DNA from: Buddleja alternifolia
Taxonomy: Eukaryota; Streptophyta; Magnoliopsida; Lamiales; Scrophulariaceae
Assembly: GCA_019426215.1 (NCBI GenBank)
Contig: CM033391.1
Coordinates: 20,820,708 to 20,884,707, forward strand
Direction of reading: 5' to 3'
Length of the DNA stretch: 64,000 nucleotides
Shown here piece after piece: positions 37,901 through 48,596 of this stretch (position 1 is its first letter; the number at the start of each line of letters is the position of its first letter). A program made the translations under genes and the position numbers. Below the pieces are notes generated by a model that was not told where the DNA came from, searched no databases, and saw only the letters and a list, made by a program, of their open reading frames with translations.

Positions 37901-38179
37901 ACGACAAAGATTGTGGCTTCTTTGTTGTGAAATTCATGAAGGATATTATTAGCCACGGAGAATCTACAATCCCACCAGCGGTATGCATAATCCTAATTAA
38001 TACTCATCATCAAATTCTAATTTCCCTTTATAAATTATTAAACCTTTGTTGTGTTTCCAATCTCTATCGTGCAGTACTTTCCTGATTGTCAAAACGTCAC
38101 TTACTCTATAGAGCAACTTGATGAAGTACGTGGCGAATTGGCACAATACATTTTCCAATGCGCTTTTGGTATGGTGTAA
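34924..38179 (+). pseudogene. CACTA accessory gene: Transposase_24-like plus Ulp1 (C48) protease
   Basis: Twelve exon-like blocks with GT...AG ends can be placed: 34924-35191, 35301-35505, 35590-35682, 35753-35881, 35981-36310, 36413-36675, 36784-37106, 37215-37400, 37493-37603, 37735-37803, 37885-37980, 38075-38179. Early blocks (GLKLPIGWNQNGQPI, VGYIGVIAR, DWRHV, YRKSRLGY, GRVRGVGFGV) resemble plant En/Spm Transposase_24 proteins. A coiled segment follows. The last blocks form an Ulp1 cysteine protease: GH then LLVIDP, YYLDS, and QLNDKDCGFFV with the catalytic Cys, ending CAFGMV. It is dead: stops at 36485-36487, 36647-36649 and 37500-37502 (the last replaces the Trp after the catalytic His), a TGA near 35987, and frameshifts near 35003 and 35440. 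Ulp1 domains are common in plant CACTA and MULE elements; their role there is unclear. Confidence 0.75.
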
Positions 38180-38477
38180 GTTGTAAATTGTTGTAAATTT
38201 TTATTTGATTTGTTGTATTTAATTGATTGTAAACTCTTTATCAGTTGTTGGAGATTATACGTAAAATTTGATTTGTTGGAGATTATGCGAATTGGAACAA
38301 TACATTTGTTGGTTTTTGTTGTTAGAGATGATCATTTAATTTGGTGAAGTTAATGTTGGGTTTCACGTTTGTTGTTTTTGTTGAATTGATTTTATAGTTT
38401 GTTGTGTTAGTGTGTTGAATTTTGAGCTTGTGGGAAGCTGGTTACAATAAATTTTGTACAGTACAGCAAGAAAAAAA

Positions 38478-38814
38478 ATTTTAAAAAATTTAAAAATACA
38501 CCTATTATAGCGATTTTTCACAAAACCGCCAAAATAGGTAAAACCTATTATAGAGGTTTTGTGAAAAACTGCTATAATAGGTATAGAAAAAAAAAACTGG
38601 AGAAAAACTATTAGAGTGGTTCCGAAAAAAACCGCTGTAATAGGTTGACCAATTACAACGGTTTTTTTCGGAACCGCTGTAATTGGTCCCTATTACAGCG
38701 GTTCAAAAACTGCTGTAATTGGTCTAACCAATTACAGCGGTACCTGTTACAGCGGTTAAAACCGCTGTAATAGGTAAAAAAACCCCGTTGTAATAGGTCA
38801 TTTTTGTAGTAGTG
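38478..38814 (+). repeat. 3' subterminal and terminal repeats of CACTA element 1
   Basis: Alternating CCTATTACAGCGG and CCGCTGTAATAGG words make a chain of near-perfect hairpins that mirrors the 5' end. Confidence 0.8.
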
Positions 38815-38817
38815 TGA

Positions 38818-38893
38818 TTGCCCGATGATGAAGAGGAGAATGATGTTGACACCGATGATGAGGATCACGCATCCACCGTGATGGGGGTGCGGT
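38818..38893 (+). pseudogene. C-terminal piece of the Athila env-position ORF
   Basis: The frame that runs into the CACTA element at 25569 resumes here with an acidic tail (DDEEENDVDTDDEDH). Across the insertion the only stop is the TGA of the target duplication, which may be a decayed Trp codon. Confidence 0.55.
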
Positions 38894-40408
38894 TGATGAC
38901 TTTGTATCCTAACTTTTTCTTTCCTTTTTTACTTTTTTTTCTTTTTTTCGGTTTCTTTTTTGTTTTTGTGGTTAGTTTGTTTTTGTTTTTATGTTGTTTT
39001 CTTGTGATACATGCACTTTTGGCATGTATGTTTCCTTATGCTTGATGGTTATTTTAGATAAAGTTGTAGATATGATGCCAATTTTGACCCCATGATTGGA
39101 GATGCCTATATTACTCGAGAGGAATTGGAGCTTTATGAGGATGCTTTAGAGGTTGAAGGATGTTTCAACGTCCTTGGTTTCTAGTGCTCTTTTTACCTTT
39201 GTATATGCTTGTTTCATAAGAATATTGGGGAGAATGTTGGATTTAAGTTTGGGGTAGAGAAGTACTTAAATAAAAATGCAATCCTAATTTTTTAGCTTAA
39301 GTTTGGGGGGAAATTTGTATCCTATCATCTTTATATGCTTCTTTGTGGAAAAATCAAGTATAAAAAAAATTTAGTCCTTCCAATTGATACATTGAAGAAA
39401 AATGGCATGATTTCGTGGATAATTTGAATTTAATGAGAAAAATACATATCTTTGAAATTGCTTGTGGAGACCCTAGGCTAGAATGAATTTTCTAAGATGA
39501 TTCACATTGGACATAAGTCAAAGGTAGAGGAGTTGAGAAAATAACCATCTTGAGACACTTAAGGAATTTTTTCCGAAAATATGAACTTAGGTTTTTCATA
39601 AGGTTATGAGATGAGTAGTTAATTTTGCAGGCTAAATAATGAATGAAAAAGGATGAATTTTAGTATGACCAATAGTGGTCAGGCTAATATGTAGTGGAGG
39701 TAAAGTAACATGCCTATACTCTTGGCCTTTGACACTCGAGTGATTAAATCCTTAGAAGTGTCTCTACACTTAATGCCCTAAAACTATCTAGTTTGAGAGT
39801 CGTTGATCTAAAGCTTGTTACATGGGTGCCACAGAAAGCCTAATGGAATAAAAAATTGCACAGGATCTTGCCTTGATGAATTTAATGGGACGTTTAATTT
39901 GAGTTGAAAGTTTGGATGTTTGAAATAATGAAATTTAAATGGCTATGAAGTTTCTATGATTCTTGTGCCTTGTGATTGATCGAAATTTGATAGATATTGG
40001 ATTAATGTCCAAAATTTGGTAAGGTTGCCTCTTCACTATAATGTTTTAGATTTTTTTTCACTACACCCTTTGGTGTCTTTTCGAGTATTGGTGTCACATG
40101 AGCAAAAATATTTAATATGTATTTATATTTTGAGCTTTCGAAGGAAGAATTTGTGCCATTGATTCTTGTTAATTATGTTGATGTGTATTGATTTGGTTGG
40201 GATTAAAATTTGCTAAATTTTGTGTGTATATCTTCTACAAACTCTCACGAGACTATAACTCGTCCTTTTTGGGGAACTTAAAGGTTTAGAGGCTTGTTAC
40301 ACATTCTAAGTGCAATCTTGTTTTCCACGAAAGTGAGTTTATCTTTGTTCTGTTTTCGTTTACCTTTGACTGTGTTTTTTTCATCATTGATCGAGGACGA
40401 TCAATGTA
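38894..40408 (+). other. 3' non-coding region of Athila element 2
   Basis: No gene. It is homologous to the minus strand of 27973-29535, with repeated TTAAGTTTGGGG words. A U-rich stretch lies at 38910-39000. Confidence 0.75.
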
Positions 40409-40422
40409 TAAGTTTGGGGAGT
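40409..40422 (+). other. Polypurine tract of Athila element 2
   Basis: AAGTTTGGGGAGT lies immediately before the LTR start TGATAGAG. Confidence 0.8.
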
Positions 40423-43400
40423 TGATAGAGTTGAGAATTATGTGTTTTATAGTCCTTTGTTTGTGTGATTTTCATAGAATTAAGTATGATTTTATACCAC
40501 ATATGCATGTAACCTGTCTATTTTGAGTATCCAGGTGTAAATCATGACATTTGGGACAAACAGATGAAAGGAACAGTAAAGAATGGAATTTCAGAGTAGA
40601 AAGCAGAAAGTCGATGAAGCTGACATTCGAACGTGAAGAACCCAGCTTTCGAATGTTGAGGAGTGTAACGCACGGACACCAAAACGTTGATGTCGGCAGA
40701 ACAAATTTGGAAATTTTCAAACTCTAAACCTACACAGACTCTTCCGAATCATGCCTATAAATACAAACTGATGCAGTAGGGTTAAAAGATGAGCGTTCTT
40801 GAGAGTCCATTACAAGAAAACTCACTTTTGCTAAAGACAACATGTCATCACAATAGATGGATTTTTCGTCGCAAACACTTTTGGTAACGAAACATTGTCG
40901 TTACAATGTTCGTCCTCTAAAGCCCGACGCTAAAAGTTCTCGTAACGGCTTTCGTGGTCGTCACATATGTTTTAGTGACAAAGGTGATTGTACTTACAAT
41001 ATGTTGAGTTCTAGCGATGACCAATTCCTCACAAATGCTAATTCATGTCGTTACTAAAAAACACTATGTCGTCACAAATAATTGTTAACATATTATATTG
41101 TTGTACTTTTATAATAGTAATTTCGTTACAAATAATAAAAGATGTCAACAAGTAGTCGTTACCAATAATTATATAAATAATATGTTTACTATATATTGTT
41201 ATATATATATATATTCGTCACAAATACTAAATTATGACCAAAATGCTTTGTCACCTAAAGTTTTTTTCCCACCAGAATTTCTACTGAATTAAATATTTTT
41301 AAGAGATAATTTGTGCACCATTTTTCTAACAGCCTAAACAAAAACAGCAAAAGCGTGAAAACACTCTATAAGAAAAAAAAAAAAAAAAAAAGACATTTAA
41401 AGTGAAGAAATCTCACAATAAATTACAAAACAACAAAATTTGAATTTAACTTCATAAGCAAAACCCACATCAGATAAATCATCCATGGTTGTTACACAAG
41501 AATCCCCCACATGATTTCAAACTGTAGTAGCTTCAATCAGACGAAAACTAGCAACACGTTTCACATAAATGCTATCCAAAGTTAGTTAAGTCAACAAAAT
41601 GTATAGGAATTTCTGAGTTTCTTGTTGGATCTACAATAATTTGATCATTCACTCCTAAACCTGCAAATATGGCCAAAATTAAAAGTACAATTAAATTTAG
41701 AATGATAATCATATGTCAAAAAGAAAAACAAAACAACAAGCATTTCTTATAACTAGGAGAGCAAGTTAACAAAAAATAAACTAAAGGAAATTGTGACCAG
41801 ACTAGAGAATAACAAACATTTACCCAACAAAGGCAATACAATGATTTAGGCAATTTCTGTTTTATGTTATTCGAGTTCAACTATAGACAAAATCATATAA
41901 GATACAAACATGAAGATTCAATGACTTCACAAGAATGTTAATAGTAAGAATGAATTCTTTATGGCTCATATGTTGATTACTCAAAGCTTAATTACCATAT
42001 TGATGTTATATGTGATTATTCAAAAATAATTATGACTTTAGAACAATGCAAGTTATACTATATAATTGACCAAGACAACAAGACAACGAAGCACATACCT
42101 ATTTACTAAATAACTTTTAGGCGAAGCACCTTTCTTAACTATTACTTCCTCTCTTGCTCAAAAATAAAGGTAATCATTACATATTTTAAATTCACCAAAA
42201 AAGAGCAATATCTTACTTTTCCCTAAATACAACATATCCAATTAAGTGGCCTTATACTCGTAAATAAATCAGGACATTGGGCTAACTAATTTTATAAATA
42301 TATTAAATCTCTCAACAAATATCAAGAAGAATGACTAAATAATATAATAACCTATATTTTTCAAAAATCTGATAATCTAAGTAGTTACCAACACACATAA
42401 TTATTCAGTCCTACCAAAGAATCCTCTACAAATACGAGTTTTGAACATGGCAAAGTTAATAAGCATACAAAACAAGACAAAAGCAATTTTACCCCTCTTC
42501 GGAATGCTCTACTCAAAACACTACAACAACATATACTCCGACATTGAGCATTAGACTGAATTTAATGTCAGCCTACAAAGCTTATATATGGATTTCCTGC
42601 CACTGAACTCATCAAACCTATAAGATGAAATTCATCTTCTTAATACCATCATAGCTCAAGGATGATTTAAAGTTTGTTCTTGTAACAATAGGAAAAGGGG
42701 AAATTGTATTGAAGCATAAAAGTTGATAAAAATAATGACCGTCTCCAGTAATCCTAATCCAAATTTGTTTATAGTCATGTGAATAACATTACATAGGCTA
42801 AGAAATGAAAGGCTGAATTAGGGGTACACACGAGCAGAGCAAGTCGAAGCAAGATTTTTGAGAATTCTGCTATATATCAGATTACATCCATATGAATACA
42901 TATATAGAATTCAAGCACAAATGAAAAGAGTGTCAAAGAAAATTCTAATAGATAATTGTTTGTTAGTGAGCTTGTTACAAGATAACTATGAAAGATGAGT
43001 TGCATATCTTCAACATATCTTCCGTTGTCTGAGAAATCAAAATATGAAATGTGCTAATACATATAAATACTTTCTTCTGAAGGTAGTCTAAAATACCTTT
43101 AATGAATGTGAAGTTTTACTCATTGTCAAAGTGAATAAGTCGAGTTCGGTTTCACATTTGAAGCCCATTACTCATTACTTTATATAAGGTAGTTTATAAA
43201 TTATTTACAACATCCTGTTTACATAATATTTCTTTGGCAATAATATTATGTCAGCTCAAGAATTACAACACTCAACACACTCAATATTTTAAGCATTTTT
43301 GTAACAGAGAGTTCTCTCTTGAAGGCAAATAGCATGAATTACTCACATAGTTTGGAGAATCGAACTCCTTTTGGATGGCAAAGCACCCGTTAACATGCTA

Positions 43401-45627
43401 TCATCAAGTAACCTGAAAATTTGAAAAGGGGGAATAAGTAGCATTCATGATTAGTTTATTATCTTGGAAGCTGAGCTCTCAACCATAAGAAAAACATAGA
43501 TACTAATATACAATTAGTGAACTGAGTTTGAAAAGAGAGCAAGTCGTAGATGCTGATATACCATTTTCATCAGACCACTTGAAAATAACATATAGCATAA
43601 CATCTAGAAACCAAATTCATGCCCTGACCAACAAAAAATAGTAAGTACTAAAACCATTTATTCAACATCAAACACTTGCCTAAAATAGTAAGCAACAAAA
43701 TATGAGAAAACATAAACACAATTAAGTCTCTTTTCTTTTCTTTATTTTCTTGGTGATAAGATGGGGTATAGGTCAGAGATGCAGCTAAATTTTATTTTTG
43801 CAAAATACAAATAAGCCCATATCAAGTAATCAGTGTATATATAGCACACAAAACTCAAAGTGAAGACAATATACAAACAGGTATTCCCACTTTCAGACGG
43901 CTATTAAAATACCCACAACACCACACTTTCTCACCCAATTTTCAGCATATTCTGTAGCTAGAAATAGTACTCCAAAAGATAATTTCTAAGTTCAAAGAAG
44001 AAAAACTGAAAAATTAAAAAAAAATATAAAAAAAAATGTATACCTCTTTGATGCTGAATCAAAATTTGCCAAGAAACCAAGAAAAAATAAGACTCCAAAG
44101 CAAATTCAATTTTGACTAGGTACTACTTCAAATGTAGCCAAAGATATCATTTTCTTCACCCATTCTTTTCTCCAGAAGCACCCTATCAAAGTCATAAAAG
44201 GAAAAGAAAATGAAAAGGTTAACTACGAGAAGTAAAAAAATATCAAAAAAATAAATGCATCTATGATGGTGAAGAAAACCCATGTTTTTATGGCCCGCAA
44301 ATGTTGAAGAAATCCACTGAAAAAGAGAAAGATGGAAAATGTTAAGGAAACCCAAGAGTTTATTTGTGTGAAAATTGAAACGAAAATTTGATTGGCGCCT
44401 ACTTGACCGCCAACACAAAATATCCAAAATCTTTTGTAACGAATAAAAACGTTACGAAAAAATTTAACCGTAAAGATGATAAACATGTCGTTACAAATGG
44501 TTTTATTTGTGGCGAATTTAACTTTAGGTAACGAATTTTTCAGCTCCTCGCTAAAGATTTATTCTAAAGTAACGAACTTTGACTTTCTGTAACGAATAGT
44601 TCTGCGTCTGTCACAAAAAGAATGACTTTCTTGTGACAATTATTATATTTCGTCACCATAAATCTAGCTTTCGTGACAGCTTATGCTTTCTTTACAATTG
44701 TTTTGTTATAAGAAGTGCATTTTCTTGTAGTGGTCTTTCCAACAGTCTTCACGTATGAGAGAGAAAGAGAGTTAGATTAGAATTTCATTCTCTGTAATTC
44801 ACCATAGCAAGTAGAGGAAGATTAAAGGAAGAAGAAGATTATCTACACAGTCACTGGGAGTTTCTATTATTGTTTGCTTTTCACTTTCATAAATTCCTTA
44901 GTTAGTTTTTACATTATGAGTAGCTAAATTTGTAGATTAAGGCCACGCTTAGGCTGAATTATGATTTTTGAGTTATAGAAAATATTTCTCGTGTGAATGA
45001 TTTATATTGCTTTGTGTTATAATCTTGTTCCTAAAGCTTCGTGTGTCTGGCCAACATATGTAAGGTTTTATGCTTAATTTATCTATTCGGGAGAAAGTAA
45101 ATTATAAATTAAGATGCAAAAAGGATTAATAAGATCTTCTAAGTCAGTTAATGCTATCCCTAGCTACATACTCCGGATGCTGTTAGCCGGATTTATTTGG
45201 AAGAATCTGAATTAATCTGGGGAAAATTCTAGTTTTTAATGCATAGAAAAGAGATTGCTACACCTAATCTAGTATAGATTATCATGAGTGAGAGATCCGT
45301 GTGATAATATTATTAAGGAATTTTTCATCTTAGCAATATTTATTTGACATACGAGAATGCTTATATAACGAGATTTGATTAATTTGTGTCGACGCATGTG
45401 TCTTAGTTGCTTTTTATCTATTGGTTTTTGCATATCTTTAATTATTGTTTTAGTTGATATTTTATGATTTATTTTTCCTTGAGTTTACGATTGCTTGATT
45501 TAAATTACTGTTTTCGCTATAACACAAATCTCTGCGGGTCAGACATCCCGAACTTAATTGCCCACTCTATTACTACACACGATTAGTCTTCTTGCTGTTA
45601 AATACACGATTGGGTTATCGTGCATCA
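40423..45627 (+). repeat. 3' LTR of Athila element 2, split by a CACTA element
   Basis: The LTR parts are 40423-40807 and 44733-45627, about 1.28 kb together. The first part and most of the second match the 5' LTR at 8025-9087, and the end matches 1-127. Confidence 0.88.
40808..44732. mobile_element. CACTA element 2, non-autonomous, TSD GTC
   Basis: The ends are CATTACAAGAAAACTCACTT and the inverse of CACTACAAGAAAATGCACTT, flanked by GTC (40805-40807 and 44733-44735). Subterminal regions of about 300 bases carry many GTAACGA / TCGTTAC and GTCACAAA words in both orientations. The middle 3.2 kb is AT-rich and shows no recognisable coding sequence on either strand. The empty site is present in the 5' LTR at 8432-8443, so insertion came after the Athila element arrived. 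Confidence 0.9.
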
Positions 45628-46348
45628 ATCACGCAAAAAAAGATATAATGACATCCATGAACGTACAAATAATATTCAGATAAATATTATAGAAAGCTAT
45701 GTAAATTTGTACATTATGCATAAAGAATTTTTTAGAAAATATTCTCATTTTTTCTTCTTTTAGCATCTTTAATGCCACAATCTAAAGTGTATTTATGTAG
45801 GGGTTTGCTCCAATTAAGAGAGTATAAAAACAGAGCAAAATAATTACTTATGATGATTTGATGAACCATAGAGTTAATTAATTATTTTAATAATTTTTTC
45901 CCATAATATGAAATATCAAATGATTTGTCGAGCATTTTTTAGCCAAAGTAATTTTGAATGTACTTAATTTCTATGTTTAATAGATTATTTATTGTTAATC
46001 TCTTATTTATTATTGTATGATTGCAACTTCATCTGAAGTTGTTATTTGTAAAAATAAAATAAAAGCATTATTCAATGTAATTATCAGTTATCTTAAAGTG
46101 TTTTTTAAGTGTTATAAATTTTTTTGAATATACATAATCAAAGATTTTCACCAATCTAATGCTTAGCTCTGTACAAAAGAAGAAAAGAAACGTCAACTAG
46201 CGATGAACGAAAGATTAGTGGGTGGAGAATATGCCAAGAAAATTATGGAATAGACATTACAAATATGATTTTACATTGAATTTGGCATTTTATTATTTTG
46301 TAAAGTTTAGGAATCCCTTAGCTTCTCCCTAATTAATAAGAAATTATT

Positions 46349-46557
46349 GTGTCTTTATTAATTTTTTTTGTAATTCTAGATGAAGGGGGATACCCTGACC
46401 GATAATTTTTAATCATGGGCAACACAAACCGTATAATACTCCAAATAAGGAGAGAAAAGTCACAACCAGTAATAACATGGAATTGAACTCAGGACCTCCA
46501 ACATGAAAGTGAAAACTGATACCATTACGCTAACAAACCTTGAGTCTTTATTAATTT
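46349..46557 (-). mobile_element. tRNA-derived SINE with 16-bp target duplication
   Basis: The body is 46365-46541. On the minus strand an A-box-like TTAGCGTAATGGT (46520-46533) and a B-box-like GAGTTCAATTCC (46479-46490) are spaced as in a tRNA promoter. The body ends in a short A-rich tail at the left. Flanks are GTGTCTTTATTAATTT (46349-46364) and GAGTCTTTATTAATTT (46542-46557), 15 of 16 identical. Confidence 0.75.
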
Positions 46558-47690
46558 GGTAGTTTATATTGACACTCCACAATTTGATAAAAGTACTCCA
46601 CATTTTTTTAAAAGTAAATAAGTTGATAATATTGCCTTCTATATATAATAAGACAATTGTTATCAATTAGAAATATGAACTTAATTATCACATTCAAATA
46701 ACTTCTAGTTTAACTTTGCATAAGTTTTTTATTTGGTACAAAATTTTTGCATAATAATACTAAACAAAATTGCTTTTTTTCTCAATCATATTTTTCTTTA
46801 TTTTCTTCTTTTTAATGATGTATTTTGGTATATGTGAGGTTACGAGCACCTACTTTTTGCATCTACCCAATATGATTGATCAACTTATGATCTGGTATTC
46901 AAACCCTAATATAATTTTTTCAATACGTTAAAATAATATGTTGCTCATTTGATCTTATGGTCAAATTGATAATTAATATAACATAAAATGCTAAAAGACT
47001 AGTAAAAAAGTAAAAATAATTTTCGAGTGATTATACACTTAAAAAGAATTGGTGAACTCAATTTTACCACCAATAACAATACTATTCTTATTTTTGTTAA
47101 ATTTAATTGAACATAATTGTAAATCTTACTCGATATGAATAACACTTATTCTAATTTGAATTCAAACAGGTCAACGAAATTTTGTGATATCTAGTTCTTA
47201 CTTTTTCTTATCTATGGTGGTTATCCATTACTTTAAATTTGAAATTCATGAACTGTAGAATAATAAATACTTATATTTATATTTTAATTAGAAAATTATT
47301 GTTATGCTATAAAATTAGTTTGTCAAATAAAGGACAAGGATCACATGTAATAGGTTAAAGGGTATTTATGTGTATGTGATGATTTAAAATGAAAGTGGAG
47401 TGCCTTTATCAATTCCCTTTTTAATTTTGGTGATTTGATTAGTATAGAAAATTATTTTTTTACCATAATAGGATTCTTATTGGGGTTATTTAGTGGTAAG
47501 AGGAATCTTGGGGGTTTTTGTTTGCAAAATATAAAACTTAATTTTCATTAGGTAGAGGGGGACTGTATATGGCTGATAATCTCACAGTTGACTGTGAGAT
47601 TAGCAGTATTCATAATAAATATGGCCTAAATAACAAAGGAAAAAAATATAATTATTGATTACAGAAATAAAAATGCATGAAGCATGTGAT

Positions 47691-47878
47691 TAATCCACTA
47701 GAATTAATGGAGTATTTAGTCAATAATAAGAACGAAGTCAAACTAATATGCATGCGTCAAACGTCTAATACAAGAAAAAACTAATAATCCACTAGAATTA
47801 ATGGAGTATTTAGTCAATAATAAGAACGAAGTCAAACTAATATGCATGCGTCCAACGTCTAATACAAGGTAAAACTAA
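47691..47878 (+). repeat. 94-bp tandem duplication
   Basis: Copies 47691-47784 and 47785-47878 begin TAATCCACTAGAATTAATGG and differ at about three bases. Confidence 0.95.
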
Positions 47879-48234
47879 ATAGATTAGGAATATAAAGATT
47901 GGGTTTGCAAAAGAAAAAGATTGAGTTTGCAAATTAGGTAAATATATTTGTTAGCTGTAATTTGTTCAGAGTTTTGAAGGGAAAGCAATTCAAATTGACT
48001 AAAAAGTTATTGCATGCATGGTTTGAGGCCTAATTCATTGCAGATTTTGAAACTCCAAAACTGCCCTTTTCCATCATTCCAAGCAACTCTCAAAGTCCAA
48101 CATCATCATATAAACATAATCAATCATCGACCTCTTTTCATAACACTTTACACACAAACTAGCTAATCAAAACAATTATGTGCTTACCAAAAAATACTAG
48201 TCAAAACAATTGTGTAATACATAATATTACACTT

Positions 48235-48239
<5 letters not shown>

Positions 48240-48266
<27 letters not shown>
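48240..48266. repeat. (TA)n microsatellite
   Basis: An uninterrupted TA run in the upstream spacer. Confidence 0.95.
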
Positions 48267-48271
<5 letters not shown>

Positions 48272-48479
48272 AGTAAATCCGTGATCAGTATACTTAATTA
48301 TATTACAAAGAAAGAGTCAATAAGTTGACTAATCAATCAACATGACCATATATATAGCTTCCAAAACAGATATTTCCAAAAAGGCAGGGAATGGAATGTG
48401 CAAAATCCTAGGGATTTCAACAAATATTTTAGGAGAAAGGAATCATTATCGTTACAACCAATTTCTTATCTGTCATTTG

Positions 48480-48483
<4 letters not shown>

Positions 48484-48519
<36 letters not shown>

Positions 48520-48536
48520 TCTCTCTCTCTCACTCA
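48484..48536. repeat. (TA)n followed by (CT)n just upstream of the gene
   Basis: A long TA run followed by CTCTCTCTCTC ends about 60 bases before the carboxypeptidase ATG. A TATA element could lie within it, and the CT tract resembles the pyrimidine patches common in plant 5' untranslated regions; neither can be proven here. Confidence 0.8.
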
Positions 48537-48596
48537 CTACAAATACATATAATAGTTAATTTCATCATAATTAGCTAGCAAGCAAGCAATAGAGAG

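Larger units (their letters stand above)
25570..38814 (+). mobile_element. CACTA element 1 with TSD TGA
   Basis: The ends are CACTACTACAAAAAT... and its inverse ...ATTTTTGTAGTAGTG, flanked by TGA at 25567-25569 and 38815-38817. The 3-bp duplication and CACTA termini define the En/Spm superfamily. Both ends carry dense inverted copies of ACAGCGGTTTT. The element carries a decayed Transposase_24/Ulp1-type gene and holds a nested Athila-type element (26021-33076). The catalytic TNPD-type transposase (Transposase_21) is not seen, so it is non-autonomous. Confidence 0.88.
8025..45627 (+). mobile_element. Athila-like Ty3/gypsy element 2, inflated by nested insertions
   Basis: LTR starts (TGATAGAGTTGAGAATTA) occur at 8025 and 40423, and the right LTR ends GTGCATCA at 45627. 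The flanks are GTCAC (8020-8024) and ATCAC (45628-45632), a 5-bp target duplication with one transition. Inside are a gag remnant, a post-pol hairpin, an env-position ORF, a long 3' non-coding region and a purine tract. The reverse transcriptase, RNase H and integrase genes are missing. Without the identified insertions the element would be much shorter than the 37.6 kb it now spans. The family is called Athila-like from the gag, the tRNA-Asp site of its sister copy and the extra 3' ORF. Confidence 0.8.
45628..48596. other. Intergenic spacer upstream of the carboxypeptidase gene
   Basis: AT-rich DNA. Apart from the SINE, the 94-bp tandem duplication and two TA tracts listed separately, I see no gene or known element. 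Confidence 0.6.

Noticed and set aside
38478..38814. Regularly spaced short repeats that might look like a CRISPR array
   Set aside because: The repeats alternate in orientation, have irregular spacing and sit at the end of a CACTA element with a matching set at the other end.
25570..38814. Reading the Ulp1-bearing element as a MULE
   Set aside because: The ends are CACTA-type and the target duplication is 3 bp, not 8-9 bp.
44128..44486. Overlapping minus-strand frames of 87-99 codons rich in Phe and Ile
   Set aside because: AT-rich low-complexity reading inside CACTA element 2; no domain or splice context supports a gene.
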